This document shows positions 1 through 11,703 of a stretch of DNA of 20,966 nucleotides, piece by piece. The DNA comes from an uncultured Succinatimonas sp. (GTDB lineage: Bacteria; Pseudomonadota; Gammaproteobacteria; Enterobacterales; Succinivibrionaceae), in contig USBR01000015.1 in NCBI GenBank assembly GCA_900552905.1, positions 1-20,966 of the forward strand, read 5' to 3'. The notes beneath the pieces are model-generated. The model did no database searches. It was not told where the DNA came from and saw only the letters and a list, made by a program, of their open reading frames with translations. Made by a program: the position numbers and the translations under genes. The stretch's first letter is position 1, and every line of letters starts with the position of its first letter.

Positions 1-49
1 AAATTATGTTACTACCCATCAGAGATTCCAACACCAATACGGAAGAACC

Positions 50-94
50 AAAAAAGTCTCCACCTTTAGGCTAAAGCTAAAACATGGAGACTTT
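50..94 (-). terminator. Intrinsic terminator after atpC
   Basis: A 10-bp perfect inverted repeat (AAAGTCTCCA at 53-62, TGGAGACTTT at 85-94) lies 25 bases past the atpC stop. Read on the minus strand the stem is followed at once by a run of T (complement of 50-55). The loop contains a second small inverted repeat (CTTTAG/CTAAAG, 64-76). This fits a rho-independent terminator closing the atp operon. The plus-strand side is also T-rich, so it could work in both directions. Confidence 0.8.
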
Positions 95-119
95 AATATT
101 TTTTAAACTTTACTGATTA

Positions 120-548
120 CTACTTTCTGCGGCTACGAGCAATCTCAACAACCTTTAACTGGGCCATAGCGTCAGCTAAGCGGGCTAAAGCGTGAGTATA
201 ATCAACGTCACCTGAACCACTCTTTTCGAGGGAATCCTTAGCTGCACGAATAGCTTCCTGAGCCTTAGCCTCATCGATATCGCCTGCTCTTAAAGCAGTA
301 TCGGCAAGGATGGTTACCGAGCTTGGTTGAACCTCTAAAATACCACCAGCTAAGTAAATCTGATCTTCTTTGTCCTCAGAGTCGATCAAAGATACCATAC
401 CGGTTTTAATCGTAGTCAGTAAAGGAGTGTGCCCGTATCTGATGCCAAGCTCACCTTCTGATCCTGTAACTCGAACTGATTTAACCAGTCCAGAGTACAT
501 AGTACCGACGCCACTTACGACATTCAGGTGGAATGAAATACCTTCCAT
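120..548 (-). CDS. atpC: F1Fo ATP synthase subunit epsilon
   Basis: 142 aa, the usual length for the epsilon subunit of the F1 central stalk, which couples rotation to catalysis and can inhibit ATP hydrolysis through its C-terminal helices. The N-terminal beta-sandwich (residues about 1-85) carries the expected [13 protein letters not shown] segment near residues 33-45, and the C-terminal part is the helical, Ala- and Lys-rich hairpin expected of the family. The start is an ATG preceded by AAGGAG. It is the last gene of the atp operon, 16 bases after atpD, and is followed by an intrinsic terminator. Confidence 0.96.
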   Translation of the reverse strand: MEGISFHLNVVSGVGTMYSGLVKSVRVTGSEGELGIRYGHTPLLTTIKTGMVSLIDSEDKEDQIYLAGGILEVQPSSVTILADTALRAGDIDEAKAQEAIRAAKDSLEKSGSGDVDYTHALARLADAMAQLKVVEIARSRRK

Positions 549-564
549 GCATCACTCCTTGCGA

Positions 565-1980
<1,416 letters not shown>

Positions 1981-2001
1981 TTATATTTCCTCTTAAATTC
2001 T

Positions 2002-2865
2002 TTATACCGCCGATGCACCGGATACGATGTCATTCAATTCCAAAGTGATGGAAGCTTGACGTGCCTTGTTGTACTCAAGCTGTAAATCACTGACCAAAGA
2101 TTCTGCATTATCAGTAGCAGCCTTCATTGCAACCATACGGGCTGCCTGCTCTGAAGCTAGATTCTCTAAAACGGCCTGATAAACCATCTGCTGAATATAG
2201 CGATCCAGTAAGACGTTGAGGATCTCCTCAGGATCAGGCTCATATAGATAATCCCAGTGATGCTTTGCCACTGCCTCATCTTCGGTTTTAGCTAAAGGTA
2301 AAATCTGTCTGACAGTCGGTATCTGAACCATAGTGTTCTTAAAGCCATTGAAAGCCAGATAAACTCTATCGACTTCCTTGTTTAAGAACATATCAGTCAC
2401 AACTTTGATTGCACCAACTAACTTCTCAGGCTTTGGATCATCACCAAAACCGCCATGGGAGGCAATTACATCAATACCGCTACGCATGAAGAAGGAGCCG
2501 GCCTTAGAACCTAATAAGGCAGCACAGACCTTTACTCCCTGTCCATTTAATTCCTGCATTTTGGCAAGAACCTTACGGAATAAATTGATATTAAGACCAC
2601 CACAAAGGCCGCGATCAGTCGATACAATGATGAAAGCTGCTTTCTTGACTTCCCTTTCAACCATATATGGATGATGGAACTCACTATGGCTAGCTGCAAT
2701 ATGTCCGATGATTTCATACAAACCCTTAGAATAAGGACGGCTCTGGGACATCTTATCCTGAGCTCTTCTCATCTTTGATGCAGCCACCATTTGCATAGCA
2801 CCGGTAATCTTCTGTGTATTCTTCACAGAAGCAATCTTAGTGCGTATTTCCTTTGCTCCAGCCAT
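2002..2865 (-). CDS. atpG: F1Fo ATP synthase subunit gamma
   Basis: 287 aa, standard size for the gamma subunit that forms the rotating shaft inside the alpha3-beta3 ring. The N-terminal helix begins with the family signature [20 protein letters not shown] followed by [16 protein letters not shown]. The C-terminus ends in the matching helix ([12 protein letters not shown]). The segment [20 protein letters not shown] near residues 77-96 is the typical Rossmann-like core. The start is ATG. Its AGGAG ribosome binding site overlaps the TAG stop of atpA, which suggests translational coupling. Confidence 0.97.
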   Translation of the reverse strand: MAGAKEIRTKIASVKNTQKITGAMQMVAASKMRRAQDKMSQSRPYSKGLYEIIGHIAASHSEFHHPYMVEREVKKAAFIIVSTDRGLCGGLNINLFRKVLAKMQELNGQGVKVCAALLGSKAGSFFMRSGIDVIASHGGFGDDPKPEKLVGAIKVVTDMFLNKEVDRVYLAFNGFKNTMVQIPTVRQILPLAKTEDEAVAKHHWDYLYEPDPEEILNVLLDRYIQQMVYQAVLENLASEQAARMVAMKAATDNAESLVSDLQLEYNKARQASITLELNDIVSGASAV

Positions 2866-2874
2866 TCAGAGCTC

Positions 2875-4416
2875 CTAGTAAGTCTGAGTTGACTTAAAGT
2901 CGGTGATGATATCGGTTAACTGTTTAACAATTGCATCAGAATATTCAGGCTTAGCATCGATATCCTTTAACTGCTGCTCATACTTAGAGTGAGCGAAGGT
3001 TAACAGGGCCTTTTCAAACGGCTGAATCTTAGCTAACTCAACATCCTCTAAGAAACCACGCTCAGCGGCGAAGATAACTAAGGACTGCTCGGCAACAGAT
3101 AACGGAGCGTACTGATTTTGCTTCATGAGCTCGGTAACTTTCTGACCGTGATCTAGCTGCTTACGAGTAGCCTCATCTAAGTCAGAGGAGAACTGAGCGA
3201 AAGCGGCTAACTCACGATACTGAGCTAAAGCAGTACGAATACCACCGGAGAGCTTCTTCATGAGCTTAGTCTGAGCGGCACCACCTACACGAGATACGGA
3301 AATACCCGGATCTACAGCAGGACGGACACCAGAGTTAAATAAGCTGGTAGTTAAGAAGATCTGACCGTCGGTAATGGAAATTACGTTAGTCGGAATAAAT
3401 GCAGAAACGTCACCGGCCTGAGTCTCAATGATAGGTAATGCAGTTAAAGAACCAGTCTTACCCTTGACCTTGCCGCCGCTTAACTCTTCGAGGTACTCAG
3501 CGTTAACACGAGAAGCACGCTCTAATAATCTTGAGTGTAAGTAGAAGACGTCACCGGGGAAAGCTTCACGCCCAGGAGGACGACGTAACAGTAAGGAAAT
3601 CTGACGATAAGCAACAGCGTGCTTAGAGAGATCGTCATAGATGATAAGGGCGTCTTCACCCTGATCCATGAAGTACTCACCCATAGCGCAACCGGCATAA
3701 GGAGCGATGTACTGTAAAGCAGCAGTATCAGCAGCAGAAGCTACAACAACGATGGTATTAGATAAAGCACCTTCTTCATCGAGCTTTCTTACTACAGAAG
3801 CAATGGTGGAGGCCTTCTGACCGATAGCTACATAGATACAACGTACACCATATTTCTGCTGATTGATAATGGTATCAATGGCTAAAGCAGTCTTACCAGT
3901 CTGACGGTCACCAATGATGAGCTCACGCTGACCACGACCAATCGGAATCATGGAGTCAACGGCTTTATAACCAGTCTGAATTGGCTGGGAAACGCTCTGT
4001 CTGGCAATAACGCCCGGAGCAATCTTCTCAACTGGGTAATAACCATCATTAGTGATCTGGCCCTTACCGTCGATAGGCTCACCTAAGGCATTAACAACAC
4101 GACCTAAGAGGCCAGTGCCAACCGGAACTTCCAAAATACGGCCAGTGCTTTGTACCTTCATGCCCTCGGATAATTCGCCGTACGGGCCTAAAACGATAGC
4201 ACCAACAGAATCTCTTTCGAGGTTCAAAGCCAAGCCATATAAATTGTTTTCAAACTCGAGCATTTCGCCCTGCATGACGTTGGACAGACCGTGAATTCTG
4301 ACAATACCGTCGTTTACAGAAACGATGGTACCCTCATTACGGGACTCTGTCACAACTTTAAATTGCTGAATTCTTTGCTTGATTAAATCAGCAATTTCAG
4401 TTGAATTAAGTTGCAT
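2875..4416 (-). CDS. atpA: F1Fo ATP synthase subunit alpha
   Basis: 513 aa, the same length as E. coli AtpA. It is the non-catalytic nucleotide-binding subunit of F1. P-loop GDRQTGKT at 169-176. The arginine finger that reaches into the catalytic site is Arg376 in [10 protein letters not shown]. The N-terminal segment [19 protein letters not shown] is the helix that binds subunit delta. The ATG is preceded by AGAGGAG. It lies 15 bases after atpH and its stop overlaps the ribosome binding site of atpG. Confidence 0.98.
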   Translation of the reverse strand: MQLNSTEIADLIKQRIQQFKVVTESRNEGTIVSVNDGIVRIHGLSNVMQGEMLEFENNLYGLALNLERDSVGAIVLGPYGELSEGMKVQSTGRILEVPVGTGLLGRVVNALGEPIDGKGQITNDGYYPVEKIAPGVIARQSVSQPIQTGYKAVDSMIPIGRGQRELIIGDRQTGKTALAIDTIINQQKYGVRCIYVAIGQKASTIASVVRKLDEEGALSNTIVVVASAADTAALQYIAPYAGCAMGEYFMDQGEDALIIYDDLSKHAVAYRQISLLLRRPPGREAFPGDVFYLHSRLLERASRVNAEYLEELSGGKVKGKTGSLTALPIIETQAGDVSAFIPTNVISITDGQIFLTTSLFNSGVRPAVDPGISVSRVGGAAQTKLMKKLSGGIRTALAQYRELAAFAQFSSDLDEATRKQLDHGQKVTELMKQNQYAPLSVAEQSLVIFAAERGFLEDVELAKIQPFEKALLTFAHSKYEQQLKDIDAKPEYSDAIVKQLTDIITDFKSTQTY

Positions 4417-4431
4417 TATTACTCCTCTAAA

Positions 4432-4962
4432 TTACTTGAGGGTTGAAGATAAGTTTTTTATGCCAGTTTTAACGCTAGCATCAATTACTTCATTTCCAAC
4501 TTTTAAAATTGCACCACCAATCAGACTTTCATCTATCATTTGCTCGAAATTAATGGAGCAATCATACTTAGCGGCCAACTTGTTCTTTAAAGCGTCAATT
4601 TCGCTTTGAGCATAAGGATGTGCACTGATAAGTTGCACGGTTAAAACCTTCTCATGCTTTTCACGCAAATGGAGGAATTCCTCATAAACCTCAGGAATTA
4701 CCTCAAAGCGATTATTTTCACCTAAGACTTTAATGAGTTCTTTACATTGCTCATCTAAAATATCGTCAAGCAGTGAAATTAAGATCGCCTCAGCGCTAGT
4801 AGCATTAGGAGCGTTTTTCAGAGCGGCCATTAAACTCTCATCTTTGCAGGCTAATGCCATTGCACACAGCATACCCTGCCATTTGTCTAAAGACTTCTCT
4901 TCCACCGCACACATGAATGCAGCTTCTGCATATGGTCTAGCCACTGTGAGATTTTCAGCCAT
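4432..4962 (-). CDS. atpH: F1Fo ATP synthase subunit delta
   Basis: 176 aa, normal for the delta subunit, which ties the peripheral b-stalk to the top of F1. The N-terminal ARPYAEAAF segment (residues 8-16) and the C-terminal SLIGGAILKVGNEVIDASVKTGI region, where family members have the IGG-x-x-I-x-G-x-x-V-D-x-S signature, are both clear. This is among the least conserved ATP synthase subunits, so identity rests on these motifs plus its place between atpF and atpA. Confidence 0.95.
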   Translation of the reverse strand: MAENLTVARPYAEAAFMCAVEEKSLDKWQGMLCAMALACKDESLMAALKNAPNATSAEAILISLLDDILDEQCKELIKVLGENNRFEVIPEVYEEFLHLREKHEKVLTVQLISAHPYAQSEIDALKNKLAAKYDCSINFEQMIDESLIGGAILKVGNEVIDASVKTGIKNLSSTLK

Positions 4963-4972
4963 CTGCTAACCC

Positions 4973-5443
4973 CTACAGTGATTCCATAATTTTCTTCAGC
5001 ATAGCCTGATCGGTTGCAGCATCAGCTTTTTGGCTGACAACTTTCTCAACACCGGCCATAACTAAAGAAGCATACTCAGAACGTAATTCTTCTTTGACTT
5101 TATTCTTCTCAGCTTCGATCTCATTTTTAGCCTGAGCTAAAATGCGTTGCTTCTCTAACATGGCCTCTTCAGCAGCCTTGTCTATGATAGCTAAACGCTG
5201 TTTATTAGCATCTTCTAAAATTTTCTGAGCCTCAGCGTGAGCCTGACGCATGGTGTCTTTGGCACCTTCGTTGGCTAACTCGAGATTTTTCTTAGCTTTT
5301 TCAGCTGCGGTCAAACCATCGGCAATTTCTTTTTGTCTCTTCTCGAGGACATTCATCAACGGCGGCCATACATATTTCATGCATAAAACCGCGAAGATCA
5401 AGAATGCAACAGCCTGACCTAAAAATGTAGCATTGATTTCCAA
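4973..5443 (-). CDS. atpF: F1Fo ATP synthase subunit b
   Basis: 156 aa, the E. coli length. It forms the peripheral stalk as a dimer. The single N-terminal membrane helix (about residues 4-27, ending KYVWPP) is followed by the family-typical [11 protein letters not shown] and then a long charged coiled coil rich in Ala, Glu and Lys to the C-terminus. The order atpE-atpF-atpH is standard. The gap to atpH is 10 bases. Confidence 0.97.
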   Translation of the reverse strand: MEINATFLGQAVAFLIFAVLCMKYVWPPLMNVLEKRQKEIADGLTAAEKAKKNLELANEGAKDTMRQAHAEAQKILEDANKQRLAIIDKAAEEAMLEKQRILAQAKNEIEAEKNKVKEELRSEYASLVMAGVEKVVSQKADAATDQAMLKKIMESL

Positions 5444-5472
5444 TTCAAATGCCCCGCTTTATCTATGGTTTC

Positions 5473-6689
<1,217 letters not shown>

Positions 6690-6734
6690 TCACACCTTAA
6701 CTTTAACGAAAAAGATTTTTTTAATCTTTGTAAT

Positions 6735-6772
6735 TTTTGACAAAATACGACTACCGTCATATTTTGTCAAAA
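6735..6772 (-). promoter_or_regulatory. Promoter inside a perfect inverted repeat upstream of atpB
   Basis: TTTTGACAAAATA (6735-6747) and TATTTTGTCAAAA (6760-6772) are perfect 13-bp inverted copies around a 12-base centre. On the minus strand this gives TTGACA (complement of 6765-6770), a 17-base spacer and TATTTT (complement of 6742-6747), an almost ideal sigma-70 promoter. It would start transcription about 50 bases before the atpB ATG. Because of the symmetry the plus strand carries the same TTGACA-17-TATTTT (6737-6742, 6760-6765). The repeat may also be an operator for a dimeric regulator. Confidence 0.65.
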
Positions 6773-6827
6773 CACCTTTTGTGTTATTTGTATGTACTAT
6801 GTAAATAAAAGCAGACAACCATCAAAG

Positions 6828-7211
6828 TCATTTTTGACTAATGGTTAAAATAGGATAGATCAGTAAATTAAAAATCACCATAGACACAAAAGATAAAATA
6901 ACAACAGTGTCGTTTAGCTCAAAAAATTTTAATGCCATGCCTAAAAGTAAAATAACCAACATTAGCTTCAAAAAAAAGCCGTATATAGCGTCATAAACTA
7001 TTAAACTAGCAGACAATTTTTTAAAATGGCGGCGATTCGCAATGTAAAAAAACACGCTTTGCGGGATCACATATGAAAAAATTCCAGCAAAGTAAGATGT
7101 TAGAGTTATGAGGAGTGAATGCACTAAATTGGTGTGAAAGATATAGACAAACACTCCACCTAACAAGATAAATAAAATATTTACAAAAAATATTCTTTTA
7201 TTTATGGTCAT
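6828..7211 (-). CDS. atpI: ATP synthase assembly protein I
   Basis: 127 aa, hydrophobic, with about four membrane helices, the normal size for AtpI, which helps assemble the c-ring or supply Mg2+. The pattern FAGIFSYVIPQSVFFYIANRRH (residues 41-62) matches the conserved second and third helices of the family, and LKLMLVILLLGMALKFF follows. Sequence conservation is low, so the call leans on topology and on its position at the head of the atp genes. The ATG shares one base with the parB TAA (TAATG), so translation is probably coupled to parB. A 144-base gap with its own promoter separates it from atpB. Confidence 0.85.
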   Translation of the reverse strand: MTINKRIFFVNILFILLGGVFVYIFHTNLVHSLLITLTSYFAGIFSYVIPQSVFFYIANRRHFKKLSASLIVYDAIYGFFLKLMLVILLLGMALKFFELNDTVVILSFVSMVIFNLLIYPILTISQK

Positions 7212-8125
7212 TACTGGTGCAATCCTAATTGCTTTAACAGCTCATCTAATTGCTCATGCGATGAATATGACAGCGTCAGCTTACCATTATCAGCATTTTT
7301 ACCAGAAAACTTCACTTTGACACCGTTAAGACGGGTACTGAGACTCTTTTCCCAAGTCTCATACTCTTTAGGTCTAAAAGGAAGAACTTCGTCCTCTTTA
7401 TCGTTTTTTTCAGCCTTAATGTTTTCAACAAAAATTTCTGTTTGTCTTACATTCAGGCCCTTTTTGACGACGATTTTAGCCGCCTGTGGTTGCAATTCGG
7501 TCTTAAGACCTAATAAGACCTTAGCATGGCCTAAATCGATAGCTTCAGAGGCTACAAGCTCCTGTACCTCAGGGTGAAGGTTACGCAGACGTAAAATATT
7601 GCTAATTGAACTTCTAGATTTACCTAAAGTCTTAGCTAAATCCTCTTGGCTTAATTTACACTCATTGAGCATCAATTCTAAAGCGTGCGCTAGTTCTAAA
7701 GGATTGAGATTCTCGCGCTGAATATTTTCAATGAGCGCTATAGCATAGGCTTTATTTTGTAAATTAGTGCGGACAATGCACGGTATTTTACTGACATTAG
7801 CGATTTTACAGGCACGGAAACGACGCTCACCACAAATAATAGAGTATTTACCCTCAGAGTTTTCCTGCACTAAGAGTGGCTCTAGCAGGCCATGCTCGGA
7901 GATAGAGTGCGCAAGCTCAGAAATACTCTCCTCATCAAAGGCCTTACGCGGTTGATAAATAGAAGGCTCAAGCTTTGAGATCTCAATGTCGACAATACGG
8001 CCATCGGCGACTCCCCCCTGCTCCCTATCTTCCTTTTTATTAAGCTCAGGCTCTACGATTTTTTCTTCTTTATATTTTTTACTTTCGCTTAAAAGCGAAG
8101 ATAAACCTCTACCTAAACCGGCCAT
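7211..8125 (-). CDS. parB: Chromosome partitioning protein ParB
   Basis: 304 aa CTP-dependent DNA clamp that loads at parS near the origin and works with ParA to segregate the chromosome. It starts with the typical MAGLGRGLSSLL. The N-terminal CTP-binding domain shows YQPRKAFD (57-64), the GERRFRA box (99-105) and ENIQREN (133-139). A helix-turn-helix covering about 158-182 (LSQEDLAKTLGKSRSSISN) binds parS, and a C-terminal dimerisation domain follows. The ATG sits 14 bases after parA, with AAGGA right behind the parA stop. No parS site was seen in the window. Confidence 0.96.
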   Translation of the reverse strand: MAGLGRGLSSLLSESKKYKEEKIVEPELNKKEDREQGGVADGRIVDIEISKLEPSIYQPRKAFDEESISELAHSISEHGLLEPLLVQENSEGKYSIICGERRFRACKIANVSKIPCIVRTNLQNKAYAIALIENIQRENLNPLELAHALELMLNECKLSQEDLAKTLGKSRSSISNILRLRNLHPEVQELVASEAIDLGHAKVLLGLKTELQPQAAKIVVKKGLNVRQTEIFVENIKAEKNDKEDEVLPFRPKEYETWEKSLSTRLNGVKVKFSGKNADNGKLTLSYSSHEQLDELLKQLGLHQ

Positions 8126-8139
8126 GACTAATCCTTGTG

Positions 8140-8913
8140 TTAAGCTTTGCCTTGATCTTTTTCTACAATTTCAGCGGCTAAGGCTAAATAAGCCTTTGAA
8201 CCTGCAGATGACTTATCATAATACATTGCAGGTTTGCCAAAGCTTGGAGCTTCGGCTAAACGCACGTTACGTGGAATAATGGTCTTATAGACTAAGCTAC
8301 CAAAATTCTTCTGCAACTCCTCTGATACATCGGTTGATAAGCGATTACGATTATCAAACATGGTTCTTAAAATGCCTTCAAGGCGTAATTTGGGATTAAC
8401 CGCTTTAGATAACTGATCGACAGTATCGATAAGTAAGGTCAGACCTTCTAAGGCAAAATACTCACACTGTAACGGTACTAATATAGAATCAGCTGCACAC
8501 ATGGCATTTACAGTGAGAAGATTTAAAGAAGGCGGGCAATCGATAAAAATATAATCGTAGAGATCGCGTATATCAGCTAAAGCATTTTTAAGTCTGAACT
8601 CGCGACCATAGAACTCTAATAATTTAACCTCAGCTGCCGTTAGCTCTTCATTAGCGGCAATCAAATGGAAAGAGCCATTGGTCTTTTCAATTAAAGCATC
8701 TCTAACGTCTAAATTATCAATAAGTACCTGACAGCTGGTATTTTTTACCTCAAATTTATTAATGCCTGAGGCCATAGTGGCATTACCCTGAGGGTCACAA
8801 TCTATAACTAAGACCTTCTTGCCCATTGCAGCTAAGGAGGCTGCTAAATTGACGCAAGTCGTAGTTTTGCCGACACCACCCTTTTGGTTGGAGATCGCAA
8901 TAATCTTACTCAT
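8140..8913 (-). CDS. parA: Chromosome partitioning ATPase ParA
   Basis: 257 aa from the chosen ATG. The frame stays open 16 codons further upstream, but the family begins exactly at MSKIIAISNQKGG, and AGGA stands seven bases before this ATG. The deviant Walker A motif KGGVGKTT is at 11-18 with both signature lysines (Lys11, Lys16). The DCDPQGNAT and IFIDCPPSLNLLT motifs (A' and Walker B) follow. It is a Soj-type DNA-gliding ATPase partner of ParB. It is separated from rsmG by 219 bases holding inverted repeats. Confidence 0.96.
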   Translation of the reverse strand: MSKIIAISNQKGGVGKTTTCVNLAASLAAMGKKVLVIDCDPQGNATMASGINKFEVKNTSCQVLIDNLDVRDALIEKTNGSFHLIAANEELTAAEVKLLEFYGREFRLKNALADIRDLYDYIFIDCPPSLNLLTVNAMCAADSILVPLQCEYFALEGLTLLIDTVDQLSKAVNPKLRLEGILRTMFDNRNRLSTDVSEELQKNFGSLVYKTIIPRNVRLAEAPSFGKPAMYYDKSSAGSKAYLALAAEIVEKDQGKA

Positions 8914-8985
8914 TTTAAATCCTATTTTGTAACTACTCAGTACCCTAGCATTAAATGGCAAATTTTTTAGGATCTAGGATATTGG

Positions 8986-8997
8986 CTATGATCATAG
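8986..8997. repeat. Perfect 12-bp palindrome upstream of parA
   Basis: CTATGATCATAG is a perfect palindrome about 70 bases upstream of the parA start, within a wider imperfect arrangement (GCTATG at 8985-8990, CATAGC at 9002-9007). It could be an operator for autoregulation of parAB, but nothing in the sequence proves that. Confidence 0.35.
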
Positions 8998-9049
8998 TGA
9001 ACATAGCAGAGCTTTAATTAAACCTATAGCAAAATTCACCAAACTCATA

Positions 9050-9099
9050 TTTAAAGAAATTAGCTCTCATTATAATAATGGTCTGCTAATTTCTCTAAA
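9050..9099. repeat. Long nested hairpin between rsmG and parA
   Basis: AGAAATTAGC (9055-9064) and GCTAATTTCT (9085-9094) are perfect inverted copies, and the pairing continues outward after one mismatch (TTTA/TAAA). The loop holds a second inverted repeat, CATTAT-A-ATAATG (9068-9080), so nearly the whole 50 bases can fold into one stem. It begins about 35 bases past the rsmG stop. No clear T-run follows on either strand, so it may be an attenuator, an mRNA-processing or stabilising structure, or a protein site rather than a standard terminator. Confidence 0.55.
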
Positions 9100-9132
9100 T
9101 TTATAAAATTTGTTATGGTCTATAGCTCATAT

Positions 9133-9801
9133 CTACTGAGCACTTACCGGTGACATCATTACAGCTTGACGTGCTGCCACAAGCTCGGGAACCTTTAAGC
9201 TTACAATCTTATCAATCTTTACTGAAGGCGGCACCTCTAAAAGCTCCTGCTCCTCAAGATTAGCCTTCATAGCCACAAAAGTTCCATTATCTGCAATTAA
9301 AGGCAAACACCATCCGACAAAACGTGCTAAAGGAGCAAAAGCACGGCTGACAATACAGTCAAACTTCTGCTCACACTTTATATTCTCGCAGCGATCGTTA
9401 ATGATAGTAACGTTCTTAAGCTGCAAGGACACCATCACTGTTCTGACAAAGGACAATTTCTTTGCAATAGAATCAATTAAGGTAAATTTTTTGTCAGGAT
9501 TTAGTATAGCAAGCACAAGACCTGGAAAACCCGGACCTGTGCCAACATCTGCAATATTATTACCACAAAGTAAAGGTGAAATAACCGCACTATCCATAAT
9601 ATGTAAAATCAACATCTGCTTAGGATCGCGGATAGCAGTCAAATTCAAGCTAGCATTCCATTTGCATAAAAGCTCTAACAAAATAACCAACTTTTCAATT
9701 TGCTCTTTAGTGCAATTGATATCAGTCTGCTCAAACAGCTGTTCAAGCTTACTTTCGAACTCACCGCGGTCAATTGATTGATTTTTTAAATTATGGTTCA
9801 C
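9133..9801 (-). CDS. rsmG: 16S rRNA (guanine-527-N7)-methyltransferase
   Basis: 222 aa SAM-dependent methyltransferase (GidB) that makes m7G527 in 16S rRNA. Family motifs: WNASLNLTAI (48-57), HIMDS (67-71), the SAM-binding loop ADVGTGPGFPGL (84-95) and VSRAFAPL (151-158). The start is GTG at 9799-9801, chosen because GAGG stands eight bases upstream and the length fits. It lies 15 bases after mnmG, as in the classical gidA-gidB pair. Confidence 0.96.
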   Translation of the reverse strand: MNHNLKNQSIDRGEFESKLEQLFEQTDINCTKEQIEKLVILLELLCKWNASLNLTAIRDPKQMLILHIMDSAVISPLLCGNNIADVGTGPGFPGLVLAILNPDKKFTLIDSIAKKLSFVRTVMVSLQLKNVTIINDRCENIKCEQKFDCIVSRAFAPLARFVGWCLPLIADNGTFVAMKANLEEQELLEVPPSVKIDKIVSLKVPELVAARQAVMMSPVSAQ

Positions 9802-9816
9802 GGTTATTTCCTCAAA

Positions 9817-11703
9817 TTAATTTTTACCAAGCATGCCTAATTTCTTTAAGTGCACTAATAAGATAGAAATAGCAGCCGGAGTTACACCTGAGATTCTTGA
9901 TGCCATACCAATAGTCTCAGGCTGATATTCATTAAGCTTCTGAGCTACCTCATTTGATAAAGCTCGGATCTGCTTATAATCAAAGTTTAAAGGCAATAAG
10001 GTTCTCTCATTTACCTGCTTGCGACGGATGTCTTCAAGCTCGCGATCAAGATAACCTTGATACTTAACCTGAATTTCTACCTGCTCTGAGGCTTGCTTTT
10101 CAGTAGCAATCGGCTCAACACCGGCAGATTGTATCAAAGTATTTAACTTACATTCAGGTCTACGTAAAATCTCCTCTAAGCTTTGCTCCTGAGATAAAGG
10201 TGCTCTTAAAATAGAACTGATGCTCTTACCTTGTTCAGAAGAAGGCTTGATAATGGTCATACGCAAACGAGCCTTTTCCTTTTCAATCTGATTTTGCTTA
10301 TTCTCAAAGAAGCGCCAACGCTCATCGGTAACTAAGCCTAATTCACGGGCCTTAGGAGTTAAACGCAGATCGGCATTATCCTCTCTTAAAATTAAACGAT
10401 ATTCAGCACGAGATGTAAACATACGGTACGGCTCTTTAGTACCTAAGGTACAGAGATCATCCATAAGTACACCGACATAAGCCTCATCACGTCTTGGGAA
10501 CCACGGTTGCTGTCCCTTAATATAGAGACCGGCATTAATACCAGCTAATAAGCCCTGAGCGGCAGCTTCCTCATAACCTGTAGTGCCATTAATCTGACCT
10601 GCTAAGAATAAACCTGAGACCTTCTTTGACTGCATAGAGACAGATAACTCACGCGGATCGTAGAAATCGTACTCAATAGCGTATCCTGGACGGGCAATCA
10701 CTACATTCTCTAAGCCCTCAATGGAACGGATAAAGTTTTCCTGTACATCAAAAGGCAATGAGGTAGAAATTCCATTTGGATAGACTAAAGGTGAGGTCAA
10801 ACCTTCAGGCTCTAAGAAGATCTGATGGGAAGTTCTATCTGGATAGCGAACAATCTTATCTTCAATAGACGGACAATAACGCGGACCGACACTGTGAATA
10901 ATGCCTGAATATAAAGGACTGCGATCTAAACCACCACGAATAATGTCATGAGTCTTCTCATTCGTACGGGTGACATAACACGGAACCTGAGTTGGATGAA
11001 TTTCCTCATTATTTAAGAAAGAGAAAGTCGGTAATGGGCTTTCAGGCTCCTGACGGGTTAATTTATCAAAATTAATGGTTGATGCAACTAAACGCGCCGG
11101 AGTACCAGTTTTAAGACGACCTACCTTTAAACCTAAATTCTTTAAATCCTCAGCTAAAGCGATGGATGCGGGATCGCCTGCACGACCACCACTGTAGTGA
11201 TTAAGACCGATATGAATTAAACCATTTAAGAAAGTACCAGCGCAGATGATCACGGCTTTACAGTGGAAATCAATACCGGCGGCAGTGGTTACACCGCATA
11301 TAGTCTGATCTTTAAAAAGTATCTTGGTTGCAGGTTGCTGAAATATAGTTAAGTACTCATAATTCCATAATAAGGATCGCATTACTTCTTTATATAAATG
11401 ACGATCAGTCTGAGCGCGAGTAGCTCTTACAGCAGGACCTTTAGAAGAGTTTAAAGTTCTAAATTGAATACCGGCTTTATCAATAGCTTCTGGACAAACA
11501 CCACCCATAGCATCGATTTCTCTAATTAAATGGCCTTTACCAATGCCTCCAAAGGCTGGATTACAGGACATTTCACCGATAGTTTCTAAATTATGAGTTA
11601 AAAGCAGGGTTTTACACTTCATTCTTGCGCTAGCTGCAGCGGCCTCAATACCAGCGTGACCTGCTCCGATAACAATGACGTCAAATTCTCTAAAGTTATT
11701 CAT
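9817..11703 (-). CDS. mnmG: tRNA uridine-5-carboxymethylaminomethyl modification enzyme MnmG
   Basis: 628 aa from the chosen ATG, the usual length (E. coli about 629). A TTG 14 codons upstream would extend the frame, but the added residues do not match the family. The FAD-binding [10 protein letters not shown] lies near residues 13-22. Also clear are [14 protein letters not shown] with its conserved cysteine, the flavin-site segment [12 protein letters not shown] with the second conserved cysteine, and the C-terminal helical domain ending in [19 protein letters not shown], which contacts MnmE. With MnmE it makes the cmnm5U34 type of wobble modification. The C-terminal part of mnmE is seen at the right end of the window. 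Confidence 0.97.
   Translation of the reverse strand: MNNFREFDVIVIGAGHAGIEAAAASARMKCKTLLLTHNLETIGEMSCNPAFGGIGKGHLIREIDAMGGVCPEAIDKAGIQFRTLNSSKGPAVRATRAQTDRHLYKEVMRSLLWNYEYLTIFQQPATKILFKDQTICGVTTAAGIDFHCKAVIICAGTFLNGLIHIGLNHYSGGRAGDPASIALAEDLKNLGLKVGRLKTGTPARLVASTINFDKLTRQEPESPLPTFSFLNNEEIHPTQVPCYVTRTNEKTHDIIRGGLDRSPLYSGIIHSVGPRYCPSIEDKIVRYPDRTSHQIFLEPEGLTSPLVYPNGISTSLPFDVQENFIRSIEGLENVVIARPGYAIEYDFYDPRELSVSMQSKKVSGLFLAGQINGTTGYEEAAAQGLLAGINAGLYIKGQQPWFPRRDEAYVGVLMDDLCTLGTKEPYRMFTSRAEYRLILREDNADLRLTPKARELGLVTDERWRFFENKQNQIEKEKARLRMTIIKPSSEQGKSISSILRAPLSQEQSLEEILRRPECKLNTLIQSAGVEPIATEKQASEQVEIQVKYQGYLDRELEDIRRKQVNERTLLPLNFDYKQIRALSNEVAQKLNEYQPETIGMASRISGVTPAAISILLVHLKKLGMLGKN

Noticed and set aside
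3..74. An open plus-strand frame at the left edge that could be the C-terminus of a converging gene (ending PPLG-stop).
   Set aside because: About 23 codons with no recognisable motif, overlapping the atpC terminator hairpin. It cannot be told from chance without upstream sequence.
6711..6729. AAAGATT / AATCTTT hairpin in the atpB leader as a terminator.
   Set aside because: A seven-pair, almost all A-T stem would be weak, and it lies between a strong promoter and the highly expressed atpB gene.
7211..8913. A parS site near parAB.
   Set aside because: I looked for the TGTTTCACGTGAAACA-type palindrome throughout the window. The only CACGTG noticed (in nrdD, near 16287) lacks the flanking bases.
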